Source: Phytohabitans sp052068095 (GTDB lineage Bacteria; Actinomycetota; Actinomycetes; Mycobacteriales; Micromonosporaceae). From it: a stretch of DNA of 64,000 nucleotides. A program made the position numbers and the translations under genes. Positions 36,096 through 44,972 of this stretch are shown one piece after another. Position 1 is the first letter of the stretch, and every line of letters begins with the position of its first letter. The notes below the pieces were generated by a model. It searched no databases. It was not told where the DNA came from and worked only from the letters and a program-made list of their open reading frames with translations. The stretch is from NCBI RefSeq assembly GCF_052068095.1, contig NZ_JBQHDG010000005.1, positions 310,001-374,000 on the forward strand. The letters are read 5' to 3'.

Positions 36096-38354
36096 TCAGT
36101 CGTCGAGCCAGTCGAGCGAGCGGCGCTCGCCCCGGCCGGCCGGCTGCTGCGGCCCACCCCGGCCGGCGCGCGGGCCGGCCTGCTCGTCGTAGTAGCCACC
36201 CTGGTCGTCGTAGCCGGCGCCACGCGGGTCGGCACCGCGCGGGTCGTAGCCACCGCCCCGCTGCTGCGGCACCTGGTCGTAGCCACCGCGCGGGTCGTAG
36301 CCGGGCTGCTGGTCATAGCCGTTGCCGCCGTAACCGGCGCCGGGCTGGCCGCCGTAGCCGCCACCCTGCTCGTAACCGCCACCACCGCCGGCCGGCCGGC
36401 CGTAGCCACCGTCCGCGGGGCCGTAGCCGGCACCCTGGTCGTAGCCACCGCCGCTGGGCACAGGGCCGTAGCCAGCACCGCGGTCGGGCTCGGGCTCGGC
36501 CCGGTAGCCACCGCCACCGCCGCCGTAGGGACCGGACTCGTACGCCGGGGGCTGAGGCTGGCCGTAGCCGCCACTCGGCCCGGCGCCGTTGCTGCCGTCC
36601 CACCGGCCGGTGGGCTCGTCGTAGCGGTCGCTAGCGCCGCCGTATCCAGCGGCACCGCCGGGGGCGCCGTAGCCGCCGCCTGGAGGCTCGCGGTAGTCGC
36701 GCCCGCCGCCGTAGCCGTCCTCGCCACCGCGTCCGCCGCCCGCGTACGGGCCGGCTGGTGCTGCCGGGCTGCCGTATCCGCCCGGAGCGGCCGGGCCGCC
36801 GTAGCCGTTGGCGCCGCCGCGCTCGTAGCCGCCCTGCCCGGCCGGCGGACCGTAGCCGCCGCCGCTCGTCGGGCGTCCGTAGTCGGGGCCGGCCGGCGCG
36901 CCGTTGGGCCCGCCGTAGCCGCTACCGCTGGTCGGACCGGGGCCATAGCCGCTACCACTGGTCGGACCGGGGCCGTAGCCGCTACCACTGGTCGGACGGC
37001 CGTACTCCCCGGCGCCGGCCGGGGGCCGGCCGTACGCGCCGGCGCCGTTGGGGCCGCCGGGCTGGGGACCGCCATAGCCGTTGGCCGGGCCGGACGCCGC
37101 GCCGTACACGCTCGTGGCGCCCGCGACGCCGGGGCCGTAGCCAGCCTGGCCGTTGTAGCTCGGGCTCTGCGGGGGCAGCGGCGCTCCGTAGGGATCGGGG
37201 AACTCGTCGGCCGCCGGCACCGGGCTCTGGAGCATCGTCGGCGCGTCGGAGATCGAGGGGCGGCCCACCATGGTCGGTGCCGCGCCCGCACCGGCGCCCG
37301 CGATGCGGGTCGCGTCGTTGGCGGGATGGTAGACGCCGGCCGCACCGGGAACCGGCGTGCGGCCGCCCGGACGCACCGGCTGGTCGTCGTCGATGCCGGG
37401 GTCGCCGTTGTCCTGCTTGCGACGCACGACGAGGAGCACGATCGCGCCGACACCGAGGGCGACGAGAAGGCCACCGACGATGATGAGGAGCCACGAGCCC
37501 ATGCCGCCGGAGTCCTCGTTGGACGCGTTGTCGGCGGCGATGCCGGAAGCCTCCGGAGTCGCCTCTTCGCTCGCCGCCGCCTCTTCGGTCGGCGGCGGGA
37601 CCGAGGCGCTGGCGGTCGGCGTCGCGGCGGCCTTGGCCGACGTCAGAGCGAACTGGACGGTCAGGGACTGGCCGGCGCTGCCGTTGACCCGCTTGGCCTC
37701 CGGGTCGGGCTTTTGGTAATCCGGGTGCGAGACGCCGATGAGCAGCTCGCCGACCGCGATGGGCTTGCCGTCGCAGGACGTGAACCGGTAGTTACCCGTG
37801 CTGGTCGTATTTGTGCTGCAATTGTGGCCCTGCGAGTCGAGCAGCGCGACGATGACGTCTTCGATGCCGTCGCCGGTGGTCGTGTCCTTGACCTTGCCAG
37901 ACACCTGCTTGACCGACTGCTCCACCTGCTTGGCGACGAGTGTGACTCGCACGGTCGCCTGCTGGTTTCCGCCACCCAGACCGCCACCGTTGGCTTGGAT
38001 CGTGACCGTCGCCTGCTCGTTTTGGGTGAGGTTGCCGGTGACGCGGAAGGTGGCGGTCTTCTGCTGACCGTCCTGGTCTCGGGTCACATTGCCCAGAGAG
38101 CAGCCGTCGGTGCAGCTCAGCTTTCCGTTGTTGGAGCTGACGGTGATGTCGGCCCGGGTGTTGTCGTTGTCCTCGAAGTCGAGTGTGTACCTGATCTGCG
38201 TGCTCTGGCCGGCCTCCACCGAACTTGGCGACGCAGAGGTGTTGGTGATGTTTGGCGCGGCCATCGCGGCTGTGGGGAAGGCGACGGCAGCGCCGACAAC
38301 CAGCGCCCCGACCACACCGGCGCGAAGCATCCAGGCTCGTCGGTGCGTAGTCAC
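36096..38354 (-). CDS. Single-span surface protein with long Gly/Tyr/Pro-rich cytoplasmic tail
   Basis: 752 residues. A signal peptide (residues 1-28, ending TAAMAA) leads to an extracellular part of about 230 residues: a beta-rich domain with a Cys pair (LSCTDGCSL), then a carboxypeptidase-regulatory-like Ig domain (SGKVKDTTTGDGIEDVIVALLDS), an Ala/Glu/Ser linker, and one membrane span (SWLLIIVGGLLVALGVGAIV) followed by RRK. The remaining 430 residues are an internal tail dominated by G-Y-G, P and S, ending RRSLDWLDD. GTG 38354 has GGAAGGG at the best spacing; GTG 38360 is possible. Role unknown; a stress- or wall-sensing scaffold is speculation. Confidence 0.82.
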   Translation of the reverse strand: MTTHRRAWMLRAGVVGALVVGAAVAFPTAAMAAPNITNTSASPSSVEAGQSTQIRYTLDFEDNDNTRADITVSSNNGKLSCTDGCSLGNVTRDQDGQQKTATFRVTGNLTQNEQATVTIQANGGGLGGGNQQATVRVTLVAKQVEQSVKQVSGKVKDTTTGDGIEDVIVALLDSQGHNCSTNTTSTGNYRFTSCDGKPIAVGELLIGVSHPDYQKPDPEAKRVNGSAGQSLTVQFALTSAKAAATPTASASVPPPTEEAAASEEATPEASGIAADNASNEDSGGMGSWLLIIVGGLLVALGVGAIVLLVVRRKQDNGDPGIDDDQPVRPGGRTPVPGAAGVYHPANDATRIAGAGAGAAPTMVGRPSISDAPTMLQSPVPAADEFPDPYGAPLPPQSPSYNGQAGYGPGVAGATSVYGAASGPANGYGGPQPGGPNGAGAYGRPPAGAGEYGRPTSGSGYGPGPTSGSGYGPGPTSGSGYGGPNGAPAGPDYGRPTSGGGYGPPAGQGGYERGGANGYGGPAAPGGYGSPAAPAGPYAGGGRGGEDGYGGGRDYREPPGGGYGAPGGAAGYGGASDRYDEPTGRWDGSNGAGPSGGYGQPQPPAYESGPYGGGGGGYRAEPEPDRGAGYGPVPSGGGYDQGAGYGPADGGYGRPAGGGGGYEQGGGYGGQPGAGYGGNGYDQQPGYDPRGGYDQVPQQRGGGYDPRGADPRGAGYDDQGGYYDEQAGPRAGRGGPQQPAGRGERRSLDWLDD
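36914..37000. repeat. 30-bp tandem repeats in the Gly/Tyr tail
   Basis: Nearly three copies of a 30-bp unit encode GPTSGSGYGP-type decapeptides; copies differ at one or two bases. They extend the low-complexity tail in frame. Confidence 0.85.
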
Positions 38355-38502
38355 GTCCACCGCCCTTCCGTCTCTGTCATCCCGCTCACGGCCGCCGCAG
38401 CGCAGCAACCAGCCCGTGACAAGTACACCGTCGGCCACTATGCCTTGTTTGGGGGTACCGGCGCGACCCAGGGGCGGGACGATGTGGCGAATCCCAGGGT
38501 CG

Positions 38503-38508
38503 TATCGT
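38503..38508 (+). promoter_or_regulatory. Candidate -10 box for the gene at 38515
   Basis: TATCGT ends seven bases before GTG 38515, the exact spacing for transcription to begin on the start codon. No ribosome binding site is present. Confidence 0.4.
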
Positions 38509-38514
38509 CCCGAC

Positions 38515-38868
38515 GTGTCCCCTGCGCACAATAAGTCCGTCGTGTTGGAAGCGGTCTTGGCGGCGCTCGACGCGGGCCAGACGCCCGACCGGTCGATGCT
38601 GCGCGACGCCGTCCGGGAGCTCCTCTCCGCCCTCGCGCGCCGCGCGCCGGGACGGTCGGTGGAAGTGCGCGTCCCACCATACGGTGCGGTACAGGTGGGT
38701 GAGGGTCCACGACACACCCGGGGTACACCGCCGAATGTCGTCGAGATGGATCCGGTCACTTGGGTCCGTTTAGCCACGGGTCGGATGGCGTGGGACGAGG
38801 CGGTTACGCAGGGGCGCATCAGTGCTAGCGGCAACCGGGCCGACATATCAGCCTACATACCTATGTAA
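38515..38868 (+). CDS. Sterol-carrier-family-like small protein
   Basis: 117 residues. The middle (GRSVEVRVPPYGAVQVGEGPRHTRGTPPNVVEMDPVTWVRLATG read in pieces) is the conserved core of a small actinobacterial family annotated as sterol carrier family, found next to purF also in Streptomyces as I recall. GTG 38515 is chosen because TATCGT at 38503-38508 would place a transcription start exactly on it (leaderless). The frame is open further upstream but lies over the start region of the divergent membrane protein. Confidence 0.78.
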   Translation: MSPAHNKSVVLEAVLAALDAGQTPDRSMLRDAVRELLSALARRAPGRSVEVRVPPYGAVQVGEGPRHTRGTPPNVVEMDPVTWVRLATGRMAWDEAVTQGRISASGNRADISAYIPM

Positions 38869-38990
38869 CACCGTAGTAATTTAACGACCTCGGTAACGAG
38901 AGGAAGCCGAAAGGTGGCTCTCTGTTATCGGCCTCGCCTCGCGTACACTGTGGCGACAGGAAGTCCCGGATCAGCACTGAGGAGCGGCAG

Positions 38991-40571
38991 GTGCCCCGAG
39001 GCGACGGCCGGTTGAGCCACGACCTCGACCCCCAACGGCCCGGCCCGCAAGATGCTTGCGGCGTGTTCGGTGTCTGGGCGCCGGGGGAAGAGGTGGCAAA
39101 GCTCACCTATTTCGGTCTGTACGCGTTGCAGCACCGTGGCCAGGAGGCCGCGGGCATCGCGGTCAGCGACGGCTCCGGCGTGGTGGTCTACAAGGATCTC
39201 GGCCTCGTTGCCCAGGTCTTCGACGAGCCGACGCTCGCCAGCCTCCGCGGCCACCTCGCGATCGGGCACGCCCGCTACTCCACGACCGGCGGCTCGACGT
39301 GGGAAAACGCACAGCCGACGATCCGCGCGACGCCGGCCGGCACCACCATCGCGCTCGCGCACAATGGCAACCTTGTCAACACCGCTCAGCTCGCCCGCGA
39401 GGCGACGACCCGCGGTCTCGGCTCTGACGGCGCCACGTCGGACACCGCGCTCGTCACGATGCTGCTCGCCAGCCGTCCCGACCTCTCTGTCGAGGCGGCG
39501 GCGCTGGAGGTCCTGCCCACCCTCCGCGGCGCGTTCAGCTTCGTCTTCATGGATGAGACCACGCTGTACGCGGCACGCGACGCACACGGCGTGCGTCCGC
39601 TGGTGCTGGGCCGGCTGGAGCGTGGCTGGGTGGTCGCCAGCGAGACCGCCGCGCTGGACATCGTCGGGGCCAGCGTCGTGCGCGAGGTGGAGCCCGGAGA
39701 GCTGATCGCCGTCGACGAGCATGGCCTGCGGTCGGCTCGCTTCGCCGCGCCCGAGCCCAAGGGCTGCCTCTTCGAGTACGTCTACATCGCCCGTCCGGAC
39801 ACCACGATCGCCGGCCGCAATATCCACGCCGCACGCGTGCAGGTCGGCCGGCAGCTCGCCAAGGAGCACCCGGTCGAGGCCGACCTGGTGATCCCGGTGC
39901 CGGAGTCGGGCACGCCCGCCGCTATCGGCTACGCGGAGGGCTCCGGCATCACCTACGGCGCCGGCTTGATGAAAAACCCGTACGTCGGGCGCACCTTCAT
40001 CCAGCCGTCGCAGACCCTTCGCCAGCTCGGCATCCGGCTCAAGCTCAATCCGCTCCGGGAAAACGTCCGCGGCAAGCGGCTGGTGGTCGTCGACGACTCG
40101 ATCGTCCGCGGCAACACCCAGCGGGCGATCGTGCGGATGTTGCGCGAGGCCGGCGCCCTGGAGGTGCACGTGCGCATCTCCTCCCCACCGGTCACCTGGC
40201 CGTGCTTCTACGGCATCGACTTCGCCACCCGGGCCGAGTTGCTTGCCAATGGCCTGGATATCGAGGGCATCCGCCGCTCGATCGGCGCCGACACGCTCGG
40301 CTACGTGTCGCTCGCCGGCCTCATCGCCGCCACCGAGCAGCCGAAGACGCGACTGTGCCGCGCCTGCTTCGATGGCGAGTACCCGATCGAGCTGCCCGCC
40401 GGCAACCTGATCGGCAAACACGTGCTAGAGGGCGTCGACAAGCGCGTCGTCGCCGATAGCGGCACCGCGGGGGCGCCGCATGACCACGAGGCCGGAGCCG
40501 ACCGCTCCGCGCCTGGCGCACATCCACTCGTCGCCAGTCCCGGCGGCGGGGACGCGCTGCACCGCCCGTAG
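38991..40571 (+). CDS. purF: Amidophosphoribosyltransferase
   Basis: PurF makes phosphoribosylamine from PRPP and glutamine, the first purine step. The enzyme is made with a short propeptide; the catalytic Cys is residue 23 in DACGVFGVW. GHARYSTTG and the PRPP motif LVVVDDSIVRGNTQR are present, and four cysteines in the C-terminal half (PVTWPCFYG, TRLCRACFDG) could hold the Fe-S cluster typical of Bacillus-type PurF. GTG 38991 has GAGGAGCGGCAG upstream. purM follows 68 bp later on the same strand. Confidence 0.97.
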   Translation: MPRGDGRLSHDLDPQRPGPQDACGVFGVWAPGEEVAKLTYFGLYALQHRGQEAAGIAVSDGSGVVVYKDLGLVAQVFDEPTLASLRGHLAIGHARYSTTGGSTWENAQPTIRATPAGTTIALAHNGNLVNTAQLAREATTRGLGSDGATSDTALVTMLLASRPDLSVEAAALEVLPTLRGAFSFVFMDETTLYAARDAHGVRPLVLGRLERGWVVASETAALDIVGASVVREVEPGELIAVDEHGLRSARFAAPEPKGCLFEYVYIARPDTTIAGRNIHAARVQVGRQLAKEHPVEADLVIPVPESGTPAAIGYAEGSGITYGAGLMKNPYVGRTFIQPSQTLRQLGIRLKLNPLRENVRGKRLVVVDDSIVRGNTQRAIVRMLREAGALEVHVRISSPPVTWPCFYGIDFATRAELLANGLDIEGIRRSIGADTLGYVSLAGLIAATEQPKTRLCRACFDGEYPIELPAGNLIGKHVLEGVDKRVVADSGTAGAPHDHEAGADRSAPGAHPLVASPGGGDALHRP

Positions 40572-40639
40572 CTAGTTCGTCGAGAGATCCTCGACCGCTA
40601 CCCGACGCGGCCCGCCGCGAATGCACAAAGGGGAGAACC

Positions 40640-41791
40640 GTGACGCACGTGACCGAGCGCAGCAGCAGCGCGGGCAGCAACGGCGCCGGAAGCAGCCGCC
40701 AGCCGTGGAGTGCGGGGACGAGCCGTTCCGGCCGCAAGCGCACCGTGACGTACGCGGACGCCGGAGTGTCGATCCACGCCGGTGAGCGGGCTGTCGAGCT
40801 GCTGAAGTCCAAGGTGCATCGGACACTGCGGCCGGAGGTCATGGGCGATCTCGGTGGCTTCGCGGGGCTGTTCCGGCTCGACGTCAAAAAGTACAAGAAC
40901 CCGATCCTCGCCTCGTCCACCGACGGCGTGGGCACCAAGCTGGTGATCGCGCAGCAGCTCGACATCCACGACACGGTCGGCATCGACCTCGTCGCGATGG
41001 TGGTCGACGACCTCGTGGCGTGCGGTGCGGAGCCGCTGTTCCTGCTTGACTACATCGCCTGCGGCGAGGTCGTGCCCGACAAGGTCGCGGAGATCGGCGC
41101 GGGCATCGCCGACGGCTGCCGGTACGCGGGCTGCGCGCTGCTCGGCGGCGAGACGGCCGAGCACCCCGGTGTGTTGCGCCCGGACGAGTACGACCTGTCC
41201 GCCACCGGCGTGGGCGTGGTCGAAGAGAGCGACATCCTCAGCCGCGAGCGGGTCGAGGTCGGCGACGTCGTGATCGCCATGGGCTCCTCCGGCCTGCACT
41301 CCAACGGCTTCTCGCTCGTGCGGCACGTGCTGCTCGGCGCCGGCCGGATGCGCCTCGACACGGTGGTGGACGACTTCGGCCGCCAGCGCACCCTCGGCGA
41401 AGAGCTGCTCACGCCGACCAAGATCTACGCGCGCGACTGCCTCAAGCTGATCGAGGAGTGCGAGGTGCGGGCGCTCGCGCACGTGACCGGTGGCGGCATC
41501 CCCGGCAACCTCGTGCGCATCCTGCCCGAGCACGTCGACGCGGTGGTCAACCGCTCCACCTGGAAGCCCCAGCCCATCTTCGAGCTGGTGCAGGCCAAGG
41601 GCCGGATCGACGACCCGGAGATGGAGTCGACGTTCAACATGGGCGTCGGCATGTTCGCGATCGTGTCGGCCGATGACGCCGACCGGGCGCTCGCCTTCCT
41701 CGCCGGCCGTGGCATCGCCGCCTGGCAGGCCGGTGAAATCATCGAGGGCACGGGCATGGTGCAGATGATCGGCCAGCACACGCGCGGCTAG
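40640..41791 (+). CDS. purM: Phosphoribosylformylglycinamidine cyclo-ligase (AIR synthetase)
   Basis: PurM closes the imidazole ring to AIR. Visible: YADAGVSIHAGERAVELLK, ASSTDGVGTKL, LLGGETAEHPGV, MGSSGLHSNGFSLVR and HVTGGGIPGNL. GTG 40640 (383 aa) follows GGGGAG; the first 35 residues are a Ser/Gly-rich extension not present in many homologues. It normally precedes the DUF3073 gene; here the RiPP pair lies between. Confidence 0.97.
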   Translation: MTHVTERSSSAGSNGAGSSRQPWSAGTSRSGRKRTVTYADAGVSIHAGERAVELLKSKVHRTLRPEVMGDLGGFAGLFRLDVKKYKNPILASSTDGVGTKLVIAQQLDIHDTVGIDLVAMVVDDLVACGAEPLFLLDYIACGEVVPDKVAEIGAGIADGCRYAGCALLGGETAEHPGVLRPDEYDLSATGVGVVEESDILSRERVEVGDVVIAMGSSGLHSNGFSLVRHVLLGAGRMRLDTVVDDFGRQRTLGEELLTPTKIYARDCLKLIEECEVRALAHVTGGGIPGNLVRILPEHVDAVVNRSTWKPQPIFELVQAKGRIDDPEMESTFNMGVGMFAIVSADDADRALAFLAGRGIAAWQAGEIIEGTGMVQMIGQHTRG

Positions 41792-41884
41792 TAACCCGCC
41801 GCTGATCTGGAAAAATCGGCGCGGGTGGATTCATCGGCGCGGATATATTCTAGATCGACGGGGCGGCGGCGGAGGAGTTGCACG

Positions 41885-43021
41885 GTGGCGGGCCAGCGGC
41901 AGGCGTTCAGCGGCATGCGTGGCATCGCCCCCGTACCGACCTATGTCGTCATGCAGCCCACGACGCTGTGCAACCTCGACTGCGCGTACTGCTACCTGCC
42001 CTTTCGGGCCGACGACCGCAAGATGCCGGCGGAGGTGGCGGCCGCGGTCGCCGGCGCGGTCAACGAGTGGGCCGTCGACGGCCGGTTTTCGGTGGTGTGG
42101 CACGGCGGTGAGCCGCTCGCGACCGGGCGGGAGCGCTTCGCCGAGCTGCTGGCACCCTTCGATCGCGCGGTCGAGCACCACGTGCAGACCAACGCCACGC
42201 TCGTCGACGACCGGTGGTGCGAGTTCTTCGCGGCGCACGAGATCCGGGTCAGCGTGAGCGTCGACGGCCCCCGCGAGCGCAACGCCGAGCGGGTCACCCG
42301 CGGCGGACGCCCCTCCTACGACCGCATCATGGGCGGCATCGAGGCGCTTCGCCGGCACGGCATCGGCTTCTCGGCCCTCTGCGTCGTGGCGCGCCCGGAG
42401 CCGGGGCTCGCCACGGAGCTGTACCAGTACTTCCTCGACCTCGGCTGCGATGTCCTCGGCATCAACATCGAGGAGTTGGAGGGCGTCAACGCCCGTTCCA
42501 ACGCGCGCGACCCGGCGGCGGTCGCCGGCTTCTGGTCCGAGCTCGTCGCCGCGTGGCGCCACGACCCGCGCATCCACGTGCGCGAGGTGGAGTGGTCGCT
42601 GCGGTACGCCGCCGCGGTGCTCGACGGCACGGCCGACGAGGTGCTGCCACGGCAGCTCGACCCGATACCCACCATCGGGTACGACGGCTCGGTGGTCCTG
42701 CTCTCTCCCGAGCTGGCGGGCTTCACCGATCCCCGGTACGCGGACTTCACCAGCGGCAACGTGCTCTCCAGCCCGCTGCCCGACATCATCGCGGGCGCGG
42801 CCGCGGGCACGCCGTGGGTAGCCGAGTTTCTCGCCGGGGTGGAGGCGTGCCGGGCCACCTGTCCGTACTTCGGCTTCTGTGGCGGCGCGCACGCCGCCAA
42901 CCGCTACTTCGAGCATGGGCGTTTCGACGGTACGGAGACCGATCACTGCCGCAACAGCAAGATCCATCTACTAGAGGGAGTGTTGGACCATGCCCGAGAC
43001 CACGAGCCACCGGCCCCATGA
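41885..43021 (+). CDS. amcB: Radical SAM/SPASM peptide maturase, AmcB-type (cyclophane-forming)
   Basis: 378 residues. The radical SAM [4Fe-4S] motif CNLDCAYC occupies residues 29-36, followed by the GGEP motif (VVWHGGEPLATG) and the SVDGP strand. A C-terminal SPASM-type region has clustered cysteines (CRATCPYFGFCGG, then TDHC) for auxiliary clusters. GTG 41885 has GGAGGAG seven bases upstream. The next gene, overlapping by 32 bp, encodes a 73-residue peptide ending in repeated aromatic-x-Asn motifs, the substrate pattern of enzymes that form three-residue cyclophanes. I recall this actinobacterial enzyme/peptide pair being named AmcB/AmcA; the name is from memory. Confidence 0.8.
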   Translation: MAGQRQAFSGMRGIAPVPTYVVMQPTTLCNLDCAYCYLPFRADDRKMPAEVAAAVAGAVNEWAVDGRFSVVWHGGEPLATGRERFAELLAPFDRAVEHHVQTNATLVDDRWCEFFAAHEIRVSVSVDGPRERNAERVTRGGRPSYDRIMGGIEALRRHGIGFSALCVVARPEPGLATELYQYFLDLGCDVLGINIEELEGVNARSNARDPAAVAGFWSELVAAWRHDPRIHVREVEWSLRYAAAVLDGTADEVLPRQLDPIPTIGYDGSVVLLSPELAGFTDPRYADFTSGNVLSSPLPDIIAGAAAGTPWVAEFLAGVEACRATCPYFGFCGGAHAANRYFEHGRFDGTETDHCRNSKIHLLEGVLDHARDHEPPAP

Positions 43022-43211
43022 CGGTGCTCTCGATCCGGTGGCTCAGCGGGTGCACGACGCCCGGGCCGGGCTGACCGCGCTGCTGACCGAGGCGGAAGAG
43101 GCCCGCCGGCAGCGCGCCGAGGCCACCCCCACGGACTCCGGCGCGGTCTGCGCCTGGAACCACTTCGAGAACATCCCCACGTTCTACAACTGGAACAACC
43201 GTCCCCGTTGA
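42990..43211 (+). CDS. amcA: RiPP precursor peptide, AmcA-type (multiple cyclophanes)
   Basis: 73 residues: a helical leader (about 1-50, VAQRVHDARAGLTALLTEAEEARR) and a core with W56-N-H58, F59-E-N61, F65-Y-N67 and W68-N-N70, ending in RPR. Each aromatic-x-Asn (or His) triplet is a candidate for a radical-SAM-made C-C bond between the aromatic ring and the side chain of residue three. ATG 42990 has AGAGGGAG eight bases upstream and lies inside the amcB end, so expression is coupled. No protease or dedicated exporter adjoins; the ABC exporter at 46.5 kb is not linked by evidence. A terminator follows 14 bp after the stop. Confidence 0.82.
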   Translation: MPETTSHRPHDGALDPVAQRVHDARAGLTALLTEAEEARRQRAEATPTDSGAVCAWNHFENIPTFYNWNNRPR

Positions 43212-43225
43212 CGAACTGACCCCGG

Positions 43226-43262
43226 GATCAGGGCGCTCCGACGAGAACGGGGCGCCCTGATC
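43226..43262 (+). terminator. Terminator after amcA
   Basis: GATCAGGGCGC (43226-43236) pairs perfectly with GCGCCCTGATC (43252-43262), followed by GTGTT. It closes the amcBA cassette. Confidence 0.85.
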
Positions 43263-43337
43263 GTGTTAGGCGGGTGACGTGGCGCGGGCACGCATGAGCA
43301 CGCGGGCTGTCACCGCGTGCTCAAGTGTGACTACCGG

Positions 43338-43550
43338 TCAGTGGGCGCGGGGCGCCCAGTCGTCCGGGTCGTCTGCGTCGTCGTCCTCGTCATCGTCGAC
43401 GTACTCCTTGTAGTCGTCGTCGATGACGTGGTCCGACTTGCCGCTGCCGGAGAGCTCTCGCTGCAAGGCGGCGAGGTCGGTGTTCGGGGAGTGGTACTTC
43501 AACTCCCGGGCCACCTTTGTCTGCTTGGCCTTAGCACGGCCGCGCCCCAT
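43338..43550 (-). CDS. DUF3073 family protein
   Basis: 70 residues. The basic start GRGRAKAKQTKVARELKYHS is the DUF3073 hallmark; the rest is very acidic (DDDEDDDADDPDD). The family is confined to actinobacteria and lies beside purM/bldC in Streptomyces. ATG 43550 is the family start. Function unknown; the charge split suggests a nucleic-acid or ribosome partner, which is only a guess. Confidence 0.92.
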   Translation of the reverse strand: MGRGRAKAKQTKVARELKYHSPNTDLAALQRELSGSGKSDHVIDDDYKEYVDDDEDDDADDPDDWAPRAH

Positions 43551-43764
43551 GGCTCGACCCCCTCGCACAGAATTCGGGGCAGCCCGAAGGCGGGCCCCGA
43601 TGACGTCAGGCATCTCTCGTGGCTCTTACGGTACATGGGGATGCCACGGTTCGGCACCTCGGGTTACCCGCGCCACCCCCGCGCGTCGCGCGAGATCGTC
43701 CGGATCCGGCCTCTGGGGTGGGTAAGGGTCGTTTTGCGGATCCGGTCATGACCGACACCGCCCG

Positions 43765-44847
43765 TTAGCCGAGATGGATGGAACGGAGCCGCCCAACCTC
43801 GGCCATGCGCCGCTCAGCCAGGTGATCGGCGGCCACGGCCGGTGGCACTCCGTCGGCGTCGGCGAGCCGGAGGATGTCCCTCGTGGTCTCGTAGATCCGG
43901 GTGGCGCGCAGCTTCGCCCGCTCGAAGTTGAAGCCCTCGATCTCGTCCGCGACCTGGATCACGCCGCCCGCGTTGACCACGTAGTCCGGTGCGTAGAGCA
44001 CGCCGCGGTCGGCGAGCAGCTTTTCGATGCCGGGGTGGGCGAGCTGGTTGTTGGCCCCACCGGCGACCACCTTGGCACGCAGGATCGGCACCGTGTCGTC
44101 GTCGAGCGCGCCGCCGAGCGCGCAGGGCGCGTACACGTCGATGTCGGAGGTGATCAGCTCGGTCGTGTTCGCGACGATGTCGACCTGTGGGTGCGACCGG
44201 CGGACGAACTCGACGGCCGACTCGTTGACGTCGGTGGCGACGACCTTGGCACCGTCGTCGAGCAGATGGCGCACCAATACCTTGCCCACCTTGCCCAGGC
44301 CGGCCACGCCGACGCGGCGCCCGGCGAGCGTCGGCGCGCCCCAAGTGTGCTCGGCGGCCGCACGCATGCCCTGGAAGACGCCGAAGGCGGTGAGGATCGA
44401 GGAGTCGCCGGCGCCGCCGTGCTCGCGGCTGCGGCCGGTCACGTAGCGGGTCTCGCGGGCCACGACGTCCATGTCGGCCACGTAAGTGCCGACGTCGCAG
44501 GCGGTGTAGTAGCGGCCGCCCAGCGACTGCACGAAGCGCCCGTACGCCCGCAGGAGCGGCTCGGTCTTGACGCGCTCCGGGTCGCCCCAGATGACCGCCT
44601 TGCCGCCGCCGTGGTCGAGGCCGGCGAGCGCGTTCTTGTACGCCATGCCGCGGGAGAGGTCGAGCACGTCGCGGAGGGCGTCTTCTTCGCTCGCGTACGG
44701 GTAGAAGCGGGTGCCACCGAGCGCCGGGCCGAGCGCGGTCGAGTAGATGCCGATGATCGCTTTCAGGCCGGTCTGCTGGTCCTGGCAGAAGACGACCTGC
44801 TCGTGCGGGGTGGCGTCCTGGCTCTCTGTGCTGGTGAACACGTGCAT
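43765..44847 (-). CDS. vdh: Valine/leucine dehydrogenase (Glu/Leu/Phe/Val dehydrogenase family)
   Basis: 360 residues. NAD-dependent oxidative deamination of a branched-chain amino acid is expected. The substrate-binding AYKNALAGLDHGGGKAVI holds the catalytic lysines, DVGTYVADMD the Asp, and GVAGLGKVGKVLVRHLL the Rossmann fold. Position next to a DUF3073 gene and bldC matches the Streptomyces valine dehydrogenase gene, hence the symbol; leucine or phenylalanine preference cannot be excluded from sequence. ATG 44847 has CGGAGGC upstream. An inverted repeat near 44973-45058 lies in its upstream region. Confidence 0.88.
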   Translation of the reverse strand: MHVFTSTESQDATPHEQVVFCQDQQTGLKAIIGIYSTALGPALGGTRFYPYASEEDALRDVLDLSRGMAYKNALAGLDHGGGKAVIWGDPERVKTEPLLRAYGRFVQSLGGRYYTACDVGTYVADMDVVARETRYVTGRSREHGGAGDSSILTAFGVFQGMRAAAEHTWGAPTLAGRRVGVAGLGKVGKVLVRHLLDDGAKVVATDVNESAVEFVRRSHPQVDIVANTTELITSDIDVYAPCALGGALDDDTVPILRAKVVAGGANNQLAHPGIEKLLADRGVLYAPDYVVNAGGVIQVADEIEGFNFERAKLRATRIYETTRDILRLADADGVPPAVAADHLAERRMAEVGRLRSIHLG

Positions 44848-44972
44848 GGGCTGCCTCCGGTAGGTCGTGGTGCACCCTTTTGGGGCGCGGCGACTCCAAC
44901 GGCCGGCGGGGTGTTGCCGGCTCGATTCCGAGCCTAGTGCGACGCACCGGCCCCTCGCGTACCGCCAGAAAC

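Noticed and set aside
44885..44940. tRNA-like T-arm (GGCTCGATTCCGAGCC) upstream of vdh
   Set aside because: The hairpin lacks a matching acceptor, D-arm and anticodon arm around it; it is a chance GC hairpin.
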